From positions 1 to 64,000 of the forward strand of contig NZ_JOHO01000035.1 of NCBI RefSeq assembly GCF_000719705.1: a DNA stretch of 64,000 nt, given 5' to 3'. The stretch's first letter is position 1. Every line of letters begins with the position of its first letter. Shown here one piece after another: positions 48,057 to 56,812 of the stretch. The translations under genes were made by a program, and so were the position numbers. The notes under the pieces are model-generated. The model did no database searches. It was not told where the DNA came from and saw only the letters and a list, made by a program, of their open reading frames with translations. Source of the DNA: Streptomyces sp. NRRL S-350 (GTDB taxonomy: Bacteria > Actinomycetota > Actinomycetes > Streptomycetales > Streptomycetaceae).

Positions 48057-48587
48057 GTGGAGTTCGAGGTGATGATCGAGGTCCCGCAGGGGTCGCGGAA
48101 CAAGTACGTGATGGACTTCGCGGCGGGCCGCATCCGCCTCGACCGCACCCTGTTCACGGCCACCCGCTACCCCACCGACTACGGGTACGTGGAGGGCACC
48201 CTCGGCGGTGACGGCGAGCCGCTGGACGCCCTGGTGCTCGGCGGCGAACCCGCCGTCCCCGGCTGCGTGCTGACCTGCCGGGCGGTGGGCGTGTGGGTGA
48301 TGCGCGACGAACGCGGACCCGACCAGAAGGTCCTCTGCGTGCCGGCCCGCGACCCGCGCTACTCGGCCCTGCGGGACATCGGCGACCTGCCCGAGTTCGA
48401 CCTGCTGGAGATCACCCACTTCTTCGGGGTCTACAAGGACCTGGAACGCGGCAAGGCGGTCGAGGGCTCGCACTGGGCGGGGCGCGAGGCCGCCTACGCC
48501 GAGATCGCCGCCTCGCGTGCCCGGGCCGCGGGGACGCGCTTCGCCGACCCGGCGGGACCGGGTGTGACCCGGTGCGACCCGGCGTGA
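48057..48587 (+). CDS. ppa: inorganic pyrophosphatase (family I)
   Basis: 176 residues, GTG start with GGAGGAGG upstream. Contains 'IEVPQGSRNKYVMD', 'RYPTDYGYVEGTLGGDGEPLDALVL', 'KVLCVPARDPRYSALRDIGDLPEF' and 'HFFGVYKDLERGKAVEGSHWAGREAAYAEI', covering the substrate and Mg2+ sites of soluble pyrophosphatases. One departure: the signature is D52-G-E54-P-L-D57, whereas the middle residue is Asp in nearly all members. The ~25-residue C-terminal tail is unusual. It hydrolyses PPi to drive biosynthesis; whether this is the housekeeping copy or a second one cannot be told here. GACAAT at 48001-48006 may be its -10. Confidence 0.92.
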   Translation: MEFEVMIEVPQGSRNKYVMDFAAGRIRLDRTLFTATRYPTDYGYVEGTLGGDGEPLDALVLGGEPAVPGCVLTCRAVGVWVMRDERGPDQKVLCVPARDPRYSALRDIGDLPEFDLLEITHFFGVYKDLERGKAVEGSHWAGREAAYAEIAASRARAAGTRFADPAGPGVTRCDPA

Positions 48588-48635
48588 CCCGGCGGTGAGG
48601 CGGTGGGGCGCGCCCCACTGATCGGGGCGCGCCGC

Positions 48636-49895
48636 TCAGAGCCTCGCGCTGCTCAGGACGGCGCGGACCTGGTCGGCGATCGCGGCCTCGTTCTGCTCGA
48701 ACCCAGGTGCGGTGAGGCGGTCCTGTTCCTCGGGCAGGCCGGTGAGCACCGGGGTGTGGAGGTGGCCGCCGGGCACGGCCGGGGCGAGGTCGAGGCGGAG
48801 GCGGTTGGAGCGGTAGGCGACCTCGTTGGAGAGGTAGCCGCCGCCGCCTCCGGCGACCGCGCGCGAGCCGGGGGTGGGGCCGTCGGGGCGGAAGACCGGC
48901 TCGGTGGAGCCCGCGGGGATCTCGGTGACGGGGGTGTTGAGCAGGACGGGGTAGGGCTGCTGGACGGCCGTCATGGCGTCGGTGGGCAGGGTGGTGCGGA
49001 TGAACTCGGGCCCGGCGGCCAGGCCGGGCGCGTCGACCGGGTCCGTGACGGTTCCGCCGGAGAGCGCGTCGACGTTGTCGGTGGCCGGGTCGGCCGAGCG
49101 GGCGCGCCCGGCCCAGGCCTCCAGGGTGAACTTCCCGGGGTAGCCCTGGCTGATGCTGGTGATCAGGTCGGCGGTCTGCGGGCCGGGCCGCAGGTGCGGG
49201 CCGAAGGCGCGCTCCACGATGCCCTTGTCGAAGTCTCCGTAGCGCACCGGCAGGACGACGGCCCGCACCTGCGCCGTACTGCCGTCGGCGAGGGTGATCC
49301 GCTGCCCGTCCAGCCGCAGGACGGCCGCGCCGGAGGGGTTGGCGCGGCGCGGTTCGGTGTCCAGGCCGTACGGGTCGAAGCCGCTGACGAAGATCCGGCG
49401 GAGGCCGGCCGCGGTGCTGAAGCGGCCGCCCAGGCCGCGCGAGGCGTCCTCGAAGCGGGCCCGGAGCGCGGCGTGGTCGGCCTCGAACCCGGGCTGCCAG
49501 CGAGCGAGCCGGACGGTCATGGCGAGCCTGGTCCAGTACAGCGGCCGGTCGTCGAGCGCGGGCAGTTCGCCGCTCGGGCGCCGGCCCTGGGCGCGGTCCA
49601 CACCGGCCTGCCACAGGGCCTGGCCCCAGGCGTCGACCACCCATTCGGCCTCGTGGGCGTCGCGGGCGGCGCACAGGGCGGCGGGGAATCCGCGGAGCAG
49701 GTCGGCCAGGCCGGAGCGCTCGGTGAAGGCGGTCGTCCGGGTGTCCTGGAGGCGGGCCTGCTCGGCGTCCGCCACGGCCGTGTCGGCGGTGCGGCAACCG
49801 GCCGGGGCGGCCTGGGCGGCTGCCGGGGCCAGCAGTGCGGCGAGTGTTCCGGTGAGCGCGGCTGCCAGGCCGGCGGTCCGGCGAAGAAGTGTCAT
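48636..49895 (-). CDS. secreted pyroglutamyl-peptidase-I-like protein with Cys replaced by Ser
   Basis: 419 residues. A signal peptide (hydrophobic 'AGLAAALTGTLAALLAPAAAQAAP') precedes an N-terminal helical region of ~150 residues without known family. The C-terminal ~230 residues match peptidase family C15: 'RRIFVSGFDPYGLDTEPRRANPSGAAVLRL', 'DLITSISQGYPGKFTLEAW', 'PVTEIPAG', and 'GGGGGYLSNEVAYRS' near residue 356, then His at 'GGHLHTPVL'. In classical enzymes the GTFVCN segment holds the catalytic Cys; here Ser replaces it. Glu and His positions appear kept. Function as a peptidase is therefore uncertain. Confidence 0.85.
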   Translation of the reverse strand: MTLLRRTAGLAAALTGTLAALLAPAAAQAAPAGCRTADTAVADAEQARLQDTRTTAFTERSGLADLLRGFPAALCAARDAHEAEWVVDAWGQALWQAGVDRAQGRRPSGELPALDDRPLYWTRLAMTVRLARWQPGFEADHAALRARFEDASRGLGGRFSTAAGLRRIFVSGFDPYGLDTEPRRANPSGAAVLRLDGQRITLADGSTAQVRAVVLPVRYGDFDKGIVERAFGPHLRPGPQTADLITSISQGYPGKFTLEAWAGRARSADPATDNVDALSGGTVTDPVDAPGLAAGPEFIRTTLPTDAMTAVQQPYPVLLNTPVTEIPAGSTEPVFRPDGPTPGSRAVAGGGGGYLSNEVAYRSNRLRLDLAPAVPGGHLHTPVLTGLPEEQDRLTAPGFEQNEAAIADQVRAVLSSARL

Positions 49896-49952
49896 GTCAC
49901 CTGACAATAGGTCGGGGTCTGACGCCCCGCCAGAGTGCCGCCCGCACGCCCT

Positions 49953-49958
49953 TAGGCT
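49953..49958 (+). promoter_or_regulatory. -10 element of a probable leaderless P450 transcript
   Basis: TAGGCT six bases before GTG 49965; no RBS is present. Confidence 0.45.
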
Positions 49959-49964
49959 GGGCGG

Positions 49965-51158
49965 GTGACAGCGCCCGACCCCGCCCTGAAGTCCCTGATC
50001 GCCGACCCGTACGCCGGCTACGCCCGACTGCGCGCCGACGCGCCCGTCCACCGGATCACCGGCCCCGACGGCCTGCCCGTCTGGCTGGTGAGCCGCTACC
50101 CGGACGTGCGCCAGGCCCTCGCCGACCCGCGGCTCGCCCTCGACAAGGCGCACGCCGCGCCCGGCAACTACCGGGGCTTCGCACTGCCGCCCGCGCTGGA
50201 CGCCAACCTGCTCAACATGGACCCGCCGGACCACACCCGGATCCGCCGCCTCGTCGTCCAGGCCTTCACCACGCGCCGGATCGCCGCCCTGCGCGCCCCG
50301 ATCGAGAAGGTCGCCGAGCAACTGCTCGACGCCATGGCCCCCGCCGGCCGCGCCGACCTGCTCACCGCGTACGCCACGCCGCTGCCGATCACCGTCATCT
50401 GCGACCTGCTCGGCGTCCCCCAAGGCGGCCGGCACGACTTCCGGGCCTGGACCGACACCCTCATCACCCCCGACCCGAACCGCCCCGAAGCCGCCCGTGC
50501 CGCCGTCAAGGCGATGCTCGGCTTCTTCACCGGCCTCATCGAACACAAGCGCACCGAACCCGGCGACGACCTGCTCTCCGACCTGATCGCCGTCCGCGAC
50601 GAACAGGAAGGAGGCGACCGGCTCGCCGAGGACGAGCTGACCTCGCTCGCCTTCCTCATCCTCTTCGCCGGCTACGAGAACACCGTCCACCTCATCGCCA
50701 ACGCCGTCCTCGCCCTGCTCGGCCACCCCGACCAGCTCACCGCCCTGCGCGCCGAACCGGAGCTGATCGACGGCGCCGTCGAGGAGTTCGCCCGCTTCGA
50801 CGGCCCGGCCCCACTGGCCATCCGCCGCTTCCCGCGCGAGGACGTCACCATCGGCGGTGTCACCGTCCCGGCGGGGGAGACGGTGCTGCTCGCCCTCGGC
50901 TCCGCCAACCGCGACCCCGAACGGTTCACCGACCCCGACCGGCTCGACCTGCGCCGCCGCGAGAACGGCCACCTCGCCCTCGGCCACGGCATCCACTACT
51001 GCCTCGGCGCGCCGCTGGCCCGGATGGAGACCGCGATCGCCCTGACCGCCCTGCTGCGCCGCTTCCCCCGTCTCGCGCTCGACGTGCCGGTCGAGCAGCT
51101 GCGCCACCGGCCCACCCTGCGCGCCCGTGGCCTGCTGGAACTCCCCGTCCGGTACTGA
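49965..51158 (+). CDS. cytochrome P450
   Basis: 397 residues, typical bacterial class I size. Heme site 'LGHGIHYCLGAPLARMETAIA' with Cys346 as thiolate ligand; I-helix 'FLILFAGYENTVHLI' (AGxEN-T, where AGxET is usual); ExxR 'EEFAR' region and K-helix 'DGAVEEFARF'; 'LNMDPPDHTRIRRLV' in helix C. The start GTG has the leaderless -10 TAGGCT. No ferredoxin or ferredoxin reductase is adjacent, so electrons come from elsewhere. Substrate unknown. Divergent from the C15-like gene, not in a biosynthetic cluster. Confidence 0.95.
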   Translation: MTAPDPALKSLIADPYAGYARLRADAPVHRITGPDGLPVWLVSRYPDVRQALADPRLALDKAHAAPGNYRGFALPPALDANLLNMDPPDHTRIRRLVVQAFTTRRIAALRAPIEKVAEQLLDAMAPAGRADLLTAYATPLPITVICDLLGVPQGGRHDFRAWTDTLITPDPNRPEAARAAVKAMLGFFTGLIEHKRTEPGDDLLSDLIAVRDEQEGGDRLAEDELTSLAFLILFAGYENTVHLIANAVLALLGHPDQLTALRAEPELIDGAVEEFARFDGPAPLAIRRFPREDVTIGGVTVPAGETVLLALGSANRDPERFTDPDRLDLRRRENGHLALGHGIHYCLGAPLARMETAIALTALLRRFPRLALDVPVEQLRHRPTLRARGLLELPVRY

Positions 51159-51201
51159 TCGGGGGCCGGCCCGGCCCGGGCGCGGCCCTCTCGCGAGGCC
51201 G

Positions 51202-51228
51202 GGAACCGGCGCGACCCTCTACAGCGTT
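51202..51228 (+). promoter_or_regulatory. ECF-sigma-type promoter upstream of the TerD gene
   Basis: GGAACC (51202-51207), 17-bp spacer, CGTT (51225-51228). This is the signature of stress/envelope ECF sigma factors (SigE-like). It lies 46 bp before the ATG at 51274. Confidence 0.55.
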
Positions 51229-51273
51229 GTCGTGGTCGGACAGCGGTACTCGTACGGTCGTGGAGGAAGTCCC

Positions 51274-52308
51274 ATGAGTGTGGCCCTGACGAAGGGCGGC
51301 AACGTCTCCCTGGGCAGGCAGGCCCCCGGGCTGCAGGTGCTCCGGATCGGCCTCGGCTGGACGGCCGGGGCCGGGTACGACCTGGACGCCAGCGCGCTGC
51401 TGTGCGGGGCGGACGGCAAGGTCGGCTCGGACCAGAACTTCGTCTTCTTCAACAACCTGCGGAGCCCGGACGGCTCCGTCCGCCACCAGGGCGCCTCCGG
51501 CGGCGGCCCCGACCGCGAACGGATCGAGGTCCGGCTCGCGGAGGTCTCCGTCGGCGTGGAGAAGATCGTCTTCGCGGTGGCGATCTACGACGCGGCACAG
51601 CGGCGCCAGAGCTTCGGCCAGGTGCGCGGCGCGTACATCCGGATCACCGACCCGGACGGCGGCGCCGAGCTGGTGCGCTACGACGTGACGCCCGAGGCCG
51701 GCAGCGAGACGGCGATGGTGTTCGCCGAGCTGTACCGGCACGGCGCGGACTGGAAGTTCCGGGCGGTCGGGCAGGGGTACGCGTCGGGGCTCGCAGGCAT
51801 CGCCACGGACTTCGGCGTGGACGTGCTGCAGCCCGCTCCGGCGGCCCCGCCCGCTCCCGCACCGGTCAAGCCCGCCGTGCCGCCCGCGCCGCCCGCGCCC
51901 GCCGTCGTGCCCGCCGTTCCGCAGAACCAGCCAGGAGCAGGGAGTTCCCCCGTGACGTGTTTCTTCGACCCCTCGCACGGTGCCGGCACGACCGCGGTGC
52001 TGTGGTCGCCGCAGTGGGGCGTGCCGCGCCAGATCGAGACCTGCGTCGCCTGCGCCCAGCGGGTGCAGACCACCGCCCCGCCGTTCTACACCCCGCAGCA
52101 GGGCTACCCGCAGCCCGTCCCCCAGCAGGGCTACCCGCAGGCCCCCGGCCAGCAGGGGCAGGGCGGCGGCCGCCGCTTCGGCACCGGCGCGCTGATCGGC
52201 GCGGGCGCGGCGGGCCTGGTCGGCGGCGCGCTGCTCAACGAGGCGTTCGACGACGACGGTCCCGAGGTGGTCGTCAACAACTACTACGAGGACGACGGCT
52301 TCTTCTAA
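51274..52308 (+). CDS. TerD-family protein with Cys-pair insert and Gly-rich C-terminus
   Basis: 344 residues (GGAGGA upstream of ATG). N-terminal TerD domain (~1-185): 'ALTKGGNVSL', 'GAGYDLDASALLCGADGKVGSDQNFVFFNNLRSPDGSV' and 'GSETAMVFAELYRHGADWKFRAVGQGY', the conserved acidic Ca2+ sites included. A Pro/Ala linker follows, then a ribbon-like patch 'CFFDPSHG...ETCVACAQRV' and a Gln/Pro/Gly-rich tail. 'ALIGAGAAGLVGGALLNEAF' is a glycine-zipper-like segment, ending in acidic 'NNYYEDDGFF'. Such proteins take part in tellurite/phage/stress resistance; here with an ECF promoter. A second TerD domain occurs in the fusion at 45914-46990. Confidence 0.92.
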   Translation: MSVALTKGGNVSLGRQAPGLQVLRIGLGWTAGAGYDLDASALLCGADGKVGSDQNFVFFNNLRSPDGSVRHQGASGGGPDRERIEVRLAEVSVGVEKIVFAVAIYDAAQRRQSFGQVRGAYIRITDPDGGAELVRYDVTPEAGSETAMVFAELYRHGADWKFRAVGQGYASGLAGIATDFGVDVLQPAPAAPPAPAPVKPAVPPAPPAPAVVPAVPQNQPGAGSSPVTCFFDPSHGAGTTAVLWSPQWGVPRQIETCVACAQRVQTTAPPFYTPQQGYPQPVPQQGYPQAPGQQGQGGGRRFGTGALIGAGAAGLVGGALLNEAFDDDGPEVVVNNYYEDDGFF

Positions 52309-52369
52309 GCCTTCACCGGCCCGCGCCCCGGCCGCCGGCCGCGGACCGCATCACCGGCCACGAGCCACC

Positions 52370-52409
52370 CCACCGGCCGCCCGACGCACCCGCGTCGGGC
52401 GGCCGGTGG
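52370..52409 (+). terminator. strong terminator after the TerD gene
   Basis: An 18-bp perfect stem (52370-52387 with 52392-52409) around ACCC, 61 nt downstream of the TerD stop, followed by GCTTTC. Confidence 0.9.
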
Positions 52410-52916
52410 CGCTTTCAACCCCTCCGGCGCCGGCCCGGCCCGGGCGACTTCCGGTGTGGCCCGGGCGACTTCCGGCGGGGTCCGGCCGGCAGGATCCGCC
52501 ACACCGGTGTCTTCATCCGCATCCGGCCATCCTGCCCGAGCCGGTTCCGGCCGGACCGGACGGCGGGGCCCGCGACGGAAGGTGAAGGTGGGGTGGGTGG
52601 GGCGGGACGCGGTGTGCGCGGTTCCGGCAGGAAGTGTGTTCGACAGTTGACGGGTGCATAATGGCGCCCGCAGGTGAAGCCGACCCCGCAGGCGCCTTCG
52701 TACTGGTCAACTGCCCGGCGGACCGGGGCAGAAGAGGGGCTGTGACGGCTCCGCAACGTCTGATGTGGCGTCAAGGTTCCTTGTTCTGCTGCGAACTTGT
52801 CCGAATCCGCTTTAAGCTCCCGTTAACAATGGCGGCTTTCCGCCACTCGCGGACTCCCTTGCGAGGCCGGGCGGCGGACCAGCCGGACGATGCCCAACTG
52901 GACGATGAGAGCAGGG
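52410..52916. other. intergenic region upstream of the LPxTG protein gene
   Basis: About 500 bases without a gene. An 18-bp direct repeat, GGCCCGGGCGACTTCCGG, occurs at 52437-52454 and 52458-52475. From 52770 to 52850 the sequence is AT-richer than anything nearby and includes GGCGG-CTTT-CCGCC, probably the promoter region. The 99-codon open frame here is not convincing. Confidence 0.5.
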
Positions 52917-55688
52917 ATGACGACGACAAGTGAACGAGCAGCCGACGCCGGGCGCGGCTCGGCTCGGCGACGACCGGGTGGGCCCGGCGGTCGCAGACTG
53001 GGCGGCGCGGTGGCCCTGGCCGTCGCGATCGGCGCCTGCTCGCTGGCGGCGGCCCCGTCGGCGTTTCCACAGACCGGCGACGGCACGGTGACGGTCCGGG
53101 TGATCCGGGCCGTGGACACCAGCGGGGTGTGGACGCCCGCGCTGGAGCCGGGCATGGCGGGCGTCAAGGTGACGCTCACGGACGACGCCGGTGCCGGCAT
53201 CGAGGGCACCACGGCGGCTGACGGAACGGTGACGCTGGCACCGGCGGCCGGCAAGGTGACCGGGGGCAAGTACCGCGTCCAGGTGGTGAATCCGAAGCCG
53301 GGCGCGCTGTTCCCGGCCTTCGCGTCGCGCCAGGGCCTGGCCGGTGCGCCGAACCAGTTGAGCAGCAACGAGGAGTTCGTCGACCTCTCCGGCGGCAAGA
53401 AGGCGGAACTCACCACGGGGCTGTGGAGCCCGGGCGACTACTGCCAGAAGAACGCGCCGCTGGTGTCGACCTGTCAACCCGCGCCCAGGGAAGGCGTGAC
53501 GGCGCACACGCTGGTCTCCTTCCCGTACAGCGCCCGGGGTGTGGCCGGCACCGACGCGACCGTGACCGACCTGGCCACGGCCGAGCAGACCGGCAACGTC
53601 TACGGCGTCGCGTGGAGCCGGACCGACAAGCGGCTCTTCTCCGCCGCCTCGGCCAAGCGCACCACGGCGTACGGCCCCGGCGGCGCGGGCGCGATCTACG
53701 TGACCGACCCGGCGAAGAAGACGACCACCCTCTTCGCGACCGTCCCGGACGCCGGCACCACGCCGCACGGCCCGGGCAACGACGACGCCTTCCTGCCCGC
53801 GGTGGGCAAGGAGAGCCTCGGCGCCGTCAAGATCACCGACGACGGCAAGGACCTGTTCGTCGTCAACCTCCACGACCGCAAGCTCTACCGCTACGACGCC
53901 ACCGCGCCGACCGCCGCGGAGCCGGAGGCCGCCTACGCCATCCCGGACCCGGGCTGCCCGGCGGCCGGTGACTGGCGGCCGTACGGCCTCGGGCTGCAGG
54001 ACGGCACCGGCTACCTCGGCGGCGTCTGCTCCGGCGAGTCGACCGGCAAGGCCTCGGACCTGCGGGCCGTGGTGCTGCCCTTCGACCTGGCCACCGGCGC
54101 GTTCAAGAAGCCCGTGCTGGACCAGCCGCTCGACTACCCGCGCGGCAGCACGGTCGGCGGTCCCTGCCCCGGCGCCGCCTGGTTCCCGTGGCAGGACACC
54201 TACCCGGCCACGCAGAACGGCCAGGCCTGCACCGGCTACATGGCCAACCCCGAACCGGCGGTGGCCGAGATCGCCTTCGAGACCGACGGCTCGATGCTGA
54301 TCGCCTTCCGCGACCGCTTCGGTGACCAGTCGGCGGCCGGTCCGACGGCCGGCACGACGGCCACCGTCCTTCCCGGCGGTGACCTGAACAAGGCCTGCCT
54401 GGTCAACGGCACGTACGTGCTGGACACCGACAACGGCTGCGGAGCCACGACCCGAGGCACCCGGTTCTTCGACAACAACCGCATCGGCCACAACAACGCC
54501 CTGAACGCCGGGATGGCGTTCTCCAAGGTCGAGGCCTCCATCGCGACCTCGGGCTACGACCCCAACGGCATGGCCTTCGGCTACGGCCCGGGCTTCGAGA
54601 AGCGCGACGGCAAGGCCGACGGTGGCCTGCGCCTCAACCCCGTCGGTGAGGTCCCGCCGTTCGGCAAGGGCGCCGCGATGGGCGACCTCGAAGTGCTCTG
54701 CGACCAGGCGCCGCTGCAGATCGGCAACCGGGTCTGGTACGACCCCGAGCGCAGCGGCCTCCAACTGCCGGGCCAGCGCCCGGTGCCGGGGGCCACCGTC
54801 CACCTGTACGACGAGTCGGGGAAGCTGGTCGGTACGACGAAGACGACGGCGCGCGGCGAGTACTACTTCGACGACAGCAACGTCGACGGCGGCCTCAAGC
54901 CCAGGACCAAGTACACGATCAAGCTGGACGATCCGGCCGACTACGCCAAGGACGGTCCGCTGTTCCAGTGGGTGCCGACCGCCCACGACGTCGGTGACAA
55001 CCGCTTCGTCGACTCCGACGGCGTCGTCCCGGCGGGCGGGAAGTACCCGGAACGGGCACTGACCACCGGCGGGCCGGGGCAGAACGACCACACCTTCGAC
55101 TTCGGTTTCCGCCAACAGGAGGGCGCGCTGCGCCTGGTCAAGCACGACCAGGACGGCAAGCCGCTGGCCGGCGCGAAGTTCCAGCTGTGGCACGAGACCA
55201 ACGGCACGGACGGGCTGCAGCCGACCGGCACCAAGCCCGACACCAAGGTCGGTGAACCGTGCACGACCGCGGCCGACGGACTCTGCGGCGGCAGCGGTGT
55301 GCCCGGGACGTACTACTGGCAGGAGCTGAGCCCGCCGGAGGGCTACTCGGCGCCCGAGGTCACGGTGTTCGGGCCGCTGGTGCTCACCTCCGCCAACCTG
55401 GACGCCGGAGTCTCGGTGACGGCCGTCAACCGGCTGATCCCCACCCCGACCCCGACGCCCACCCCGACGGCGACACCGACCGAGACGCCGGCGCCCACGC
55501 CGCCGCCGACGACGACGACCCCGGTGCCGGCGCCCCCGGCCCCGCCGGGCCCCGCACCCGGGCACCTGCCCGACACCGGTGCGGGCTCCGGGATGCCGAT
55601 GGCCATGACCGGTGCGGCGGCGCTGATCGCCCTCGGTACGGCGCTGGTGGTGCTGGTCCGCAGGCGCCGGGCCGCTCAGCACCGGTAG
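52917..55688 (+). CDS. LPxTG-anchored surface protein with SdrD/Cna B-like domains
   Basis: 923 residues from ATG 52917 (ATG 52890 and 52905 are in-frame alternatives). Signal peptide 'LGGAVALAVAIGACSLAAAPSAF'. A large N-terminal region (~50-600) with a Cna B-like start and repeated Gly/Asp turns, possibly a beta-propeller, is followed by an SdrD B-like domain 'IGNRVWYDPERSGLQ...VPGATVHLYDESGKLVGTTKTTARGEYYF'. Next is a Cna B domain 'LRLVKHDQDGKPLAGAKFQLW', a Thr/Pro repeat, then 'HLPDTGAGS', a TM helix and Arg-rich tail: a class E-type sortase signal. Expected to be covalently attached to the wall. Confidence 0.93.
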   Translation: MTTTSERAADAGRGSARRRPGGPGGRRLGGAVALAVAIGACSLAAAPSAFPQTGDGTVTVRVIRAVDTSGVWTPALEPGMAGVKVTLTDDAGAGIEGTTAADGTVTLAPAAGKVTGGKYRVQVVNPKPGALFPAFASRQGLAGAPNQLSSNEEFVDLSGGKKAELTTGLWSPGDYCQKNAPLVSTCQPAPREGVTAHTLVSFPYSARGVAGTDATVTDLATAEQTGNVYGVAWSRTDKRLFSAASAKRTTAYGPGGAGAIYVTDPAKKTTTLFATVPDAGTTPHGPGNDDAFLPAVGKESLGAVKITDDGKDLFVVNLHDRKLYRYDATAPTAAEPEAAYAIPDPGCPAAGDWRPYGLGLQDGTGYLGGVCSGESTGKASDLRAVVLPFDLATGAFKKPVLDQPLDYPRGSTVGGPCPGAAWFPWQDTYPATQNGQACTGYMANPEPAVAEIAFETDGSMLIAFRDRFGDQSAAGPTAGTTATVLPGGDLNKACLVNGTYVLDTDNGCGATTRGTRFFDNNRIGHNNALNAGMAFSKVEASIATSGYDPNGMAFGYGPGFEKRDGKADGGLRLNPVGEVPPFGKGAAMGDLEVLCDQAPLQIGNRVWYDPERSGLQLPGQRPVPGATVHLYDESGKLVGTTKTTARGEYYFDDSNVDGGLKPRTKYTIKLDDPADYAKDGPLFQWVPTAHDVGDNRFVDSDGVVPAGGKYPERALTTGGPGQNDHTFDFGFRQQEGALRLVKHDQDGKPLAGAKFQLWHETNGTDGLQPTGTKPDTKVGEPCTTAADGLCGGSGVPGTYYWQELSPPEGYSAPEVTVFGPLVLTSANLDAGVSVTAVNRLIPTPTPTPTPTATPTETPAPTPPPTTTTPVPAPPAPPGPAPGHLPDTGAGSGMPMAMTGAAALIALGTALVVLVRRRRAAQHR

Positions 55689-55740
55689 CACGACGCCCCA
55701 CCCGGGGTGACCGGCCCCGGTAGACCCCTGCCGGACCGGA

Positions 55741-55781
55741 TCGGGCGGGTTCGCGGACCGACGGTCCCCGGACCCGCCCGA
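55741..55781 (+). terminator. terminator after the LPxTG gene
   Basis: TCGGGCGGGT (55741-55750) pairs with ACCCGCCCGA (55772-55781), with an inner GGACC/GGTCC pair, 52 nt after the stop codon. Confidence 0.8.
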
Positions 55782-55896
55782 CTGCTGTGACCGCTCGGTC
55801 ACGGCGGCCCGGCGACAACCGCCCGGCGACTGCCGTCCCGCGGGCGACCGCCGCACGGTGGCCCGACCCGACCGACCGACGAGAGAAGGAAGCCGC

Positions 55897-56682
55897 ATGG
55901 CCCGCAAGCCGACGACCGACACCCGCAGGCCGCGCCGGAGCCGCTGGCTCCGGGTCCTGGCCGCGATCGTGGTGTGCGGCACCGTGGCGGTCGGCCTGGT
56001 CGTCTACCGAGCGGGCTCCGAGGCGGCCGCGGAACGGCCGGTGACCACGGACGAGGCGTCCCGGCTGGCCCTGTCCCGGCTCAACCTGTACCAGGCCAGT
56101 CCGGTGGCGGTGACGCTCACGGCGGCTGAGGGCGGGGGCGTCACCATCCGGGTCGACGGCGTCGTGGACTACCGCAGCCACCGGGGCGTGGGCCGCTACC
56201 GGACCACCGGGGCGAGCGGCCCGCTGGACCACGGCCTGATCGTCTGGGACACCGGCGGCCTCGGGCTGGCCCCGGAACCGGCCGGCGTCGACGGCCCGGC
56301 GTGGCAGCAGGCCGAGCACGTGCCGCGCGCCGGCTGGTCGCCGCGCTCGTACACCGCGGACCCGCTGGACGCCGGGCTCAGCCTGCTGGTCCAACTCGGC
56401 GCCGACCGCCCCGACAACCCGCTGCTGCTGGCCCAGTCCGGTGCGCGCTGGCTGGGCCGGGACCGCATCGACGGCCGGAGCTACGACCGGTTCGCGGGCC
56501 CGCGCGCCCAGGGCGCCGCCCCCGACGGCGGGCGCTCGCCGCTGACGTACTGGGTGGACGGCGACGGTGCGCTGCGGCGGGTGACCATGCGGATGACCGG
56601 CCTGGGCACGCCGACGGAGGTCGAGTTCTCCGGCCACGACGACGCGGCGAAGCTCCCGGAGGCCCCCTGGGTGACGGGCTGA
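55897..56682 (+). CDS. membrane-anchored extracytoplasmic protein, unknown family
   Basis: 261 residues from ATG 55897 (GAAGGAAG before it). Basic N-terminus, one TM segment 'VLAAIVVCGTVAVGLVVYRAG' (~21-41), then an outer domain of ~215 residues with alternating strands ('VTLTAAEGGGVTIRVDGVVDYRS', 'LIVWDTGGLGLAPEP', 'GRSPLTYWVDGDGALRRVTMRM'). Overall it resembles LppX/LprG-like or other beta-rich carrier folds, but no lipobox Cys is present and I cannot name the family. Downstream of the surface-protein gene with a terminator between, so probably separate. Confidence 0.7.
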   Translation: MARKPTTDTRRPRRSRWLRVLAAIVVCGTVAVGLVVYRAGSEAAAERPVTTDEASRLALSRLNLYQASPVAVTLTAAEGGGVTIRVDGVVDYRSHRGVGRYRTTGASGPLDHGLIVWDTGGLGLAPEPAGVDGPAWQQAEHVPRAGWSPRSYTADPLDAGLSLLVQLGADRPDNPLLLAQSGARWLGRDRIDGRSYDRFAGPRAQGAAPDGGRSPLTYWVDGDGALRRVTMRMTGLGTPTEVEFSGHDDAAKLPEAPWVTG

Positions 56683-56812
56683 CGGGCTGAAGAGGTGACG
56701 GGCTGACGGCTTGACGGCTTGACGGCCTGGACGAGCTGGCCGGCGGGCTTCGAGTCCGGGCCGGCGTGCCCGCCGCGGCCCGCCGCCCTCGGCCCGCCAC
56801 CCGCCGCCCGGC

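Noticed and set aside
48636..51158. Secondary-metabolite cluster around the P450
   Set aside because: P450, peptidase homologue and pyrophosphatase are unrelated single genes; no PKS, NRPS, terpene or RiPP core gene is present.
52634..52933. 99-codon open frame between the TerD and LPxTG genes
   Set aside because: No RBS, composition unlike a protein, overlaps the start of the LPxTG gene, and lies across the AT-rich promoter region.
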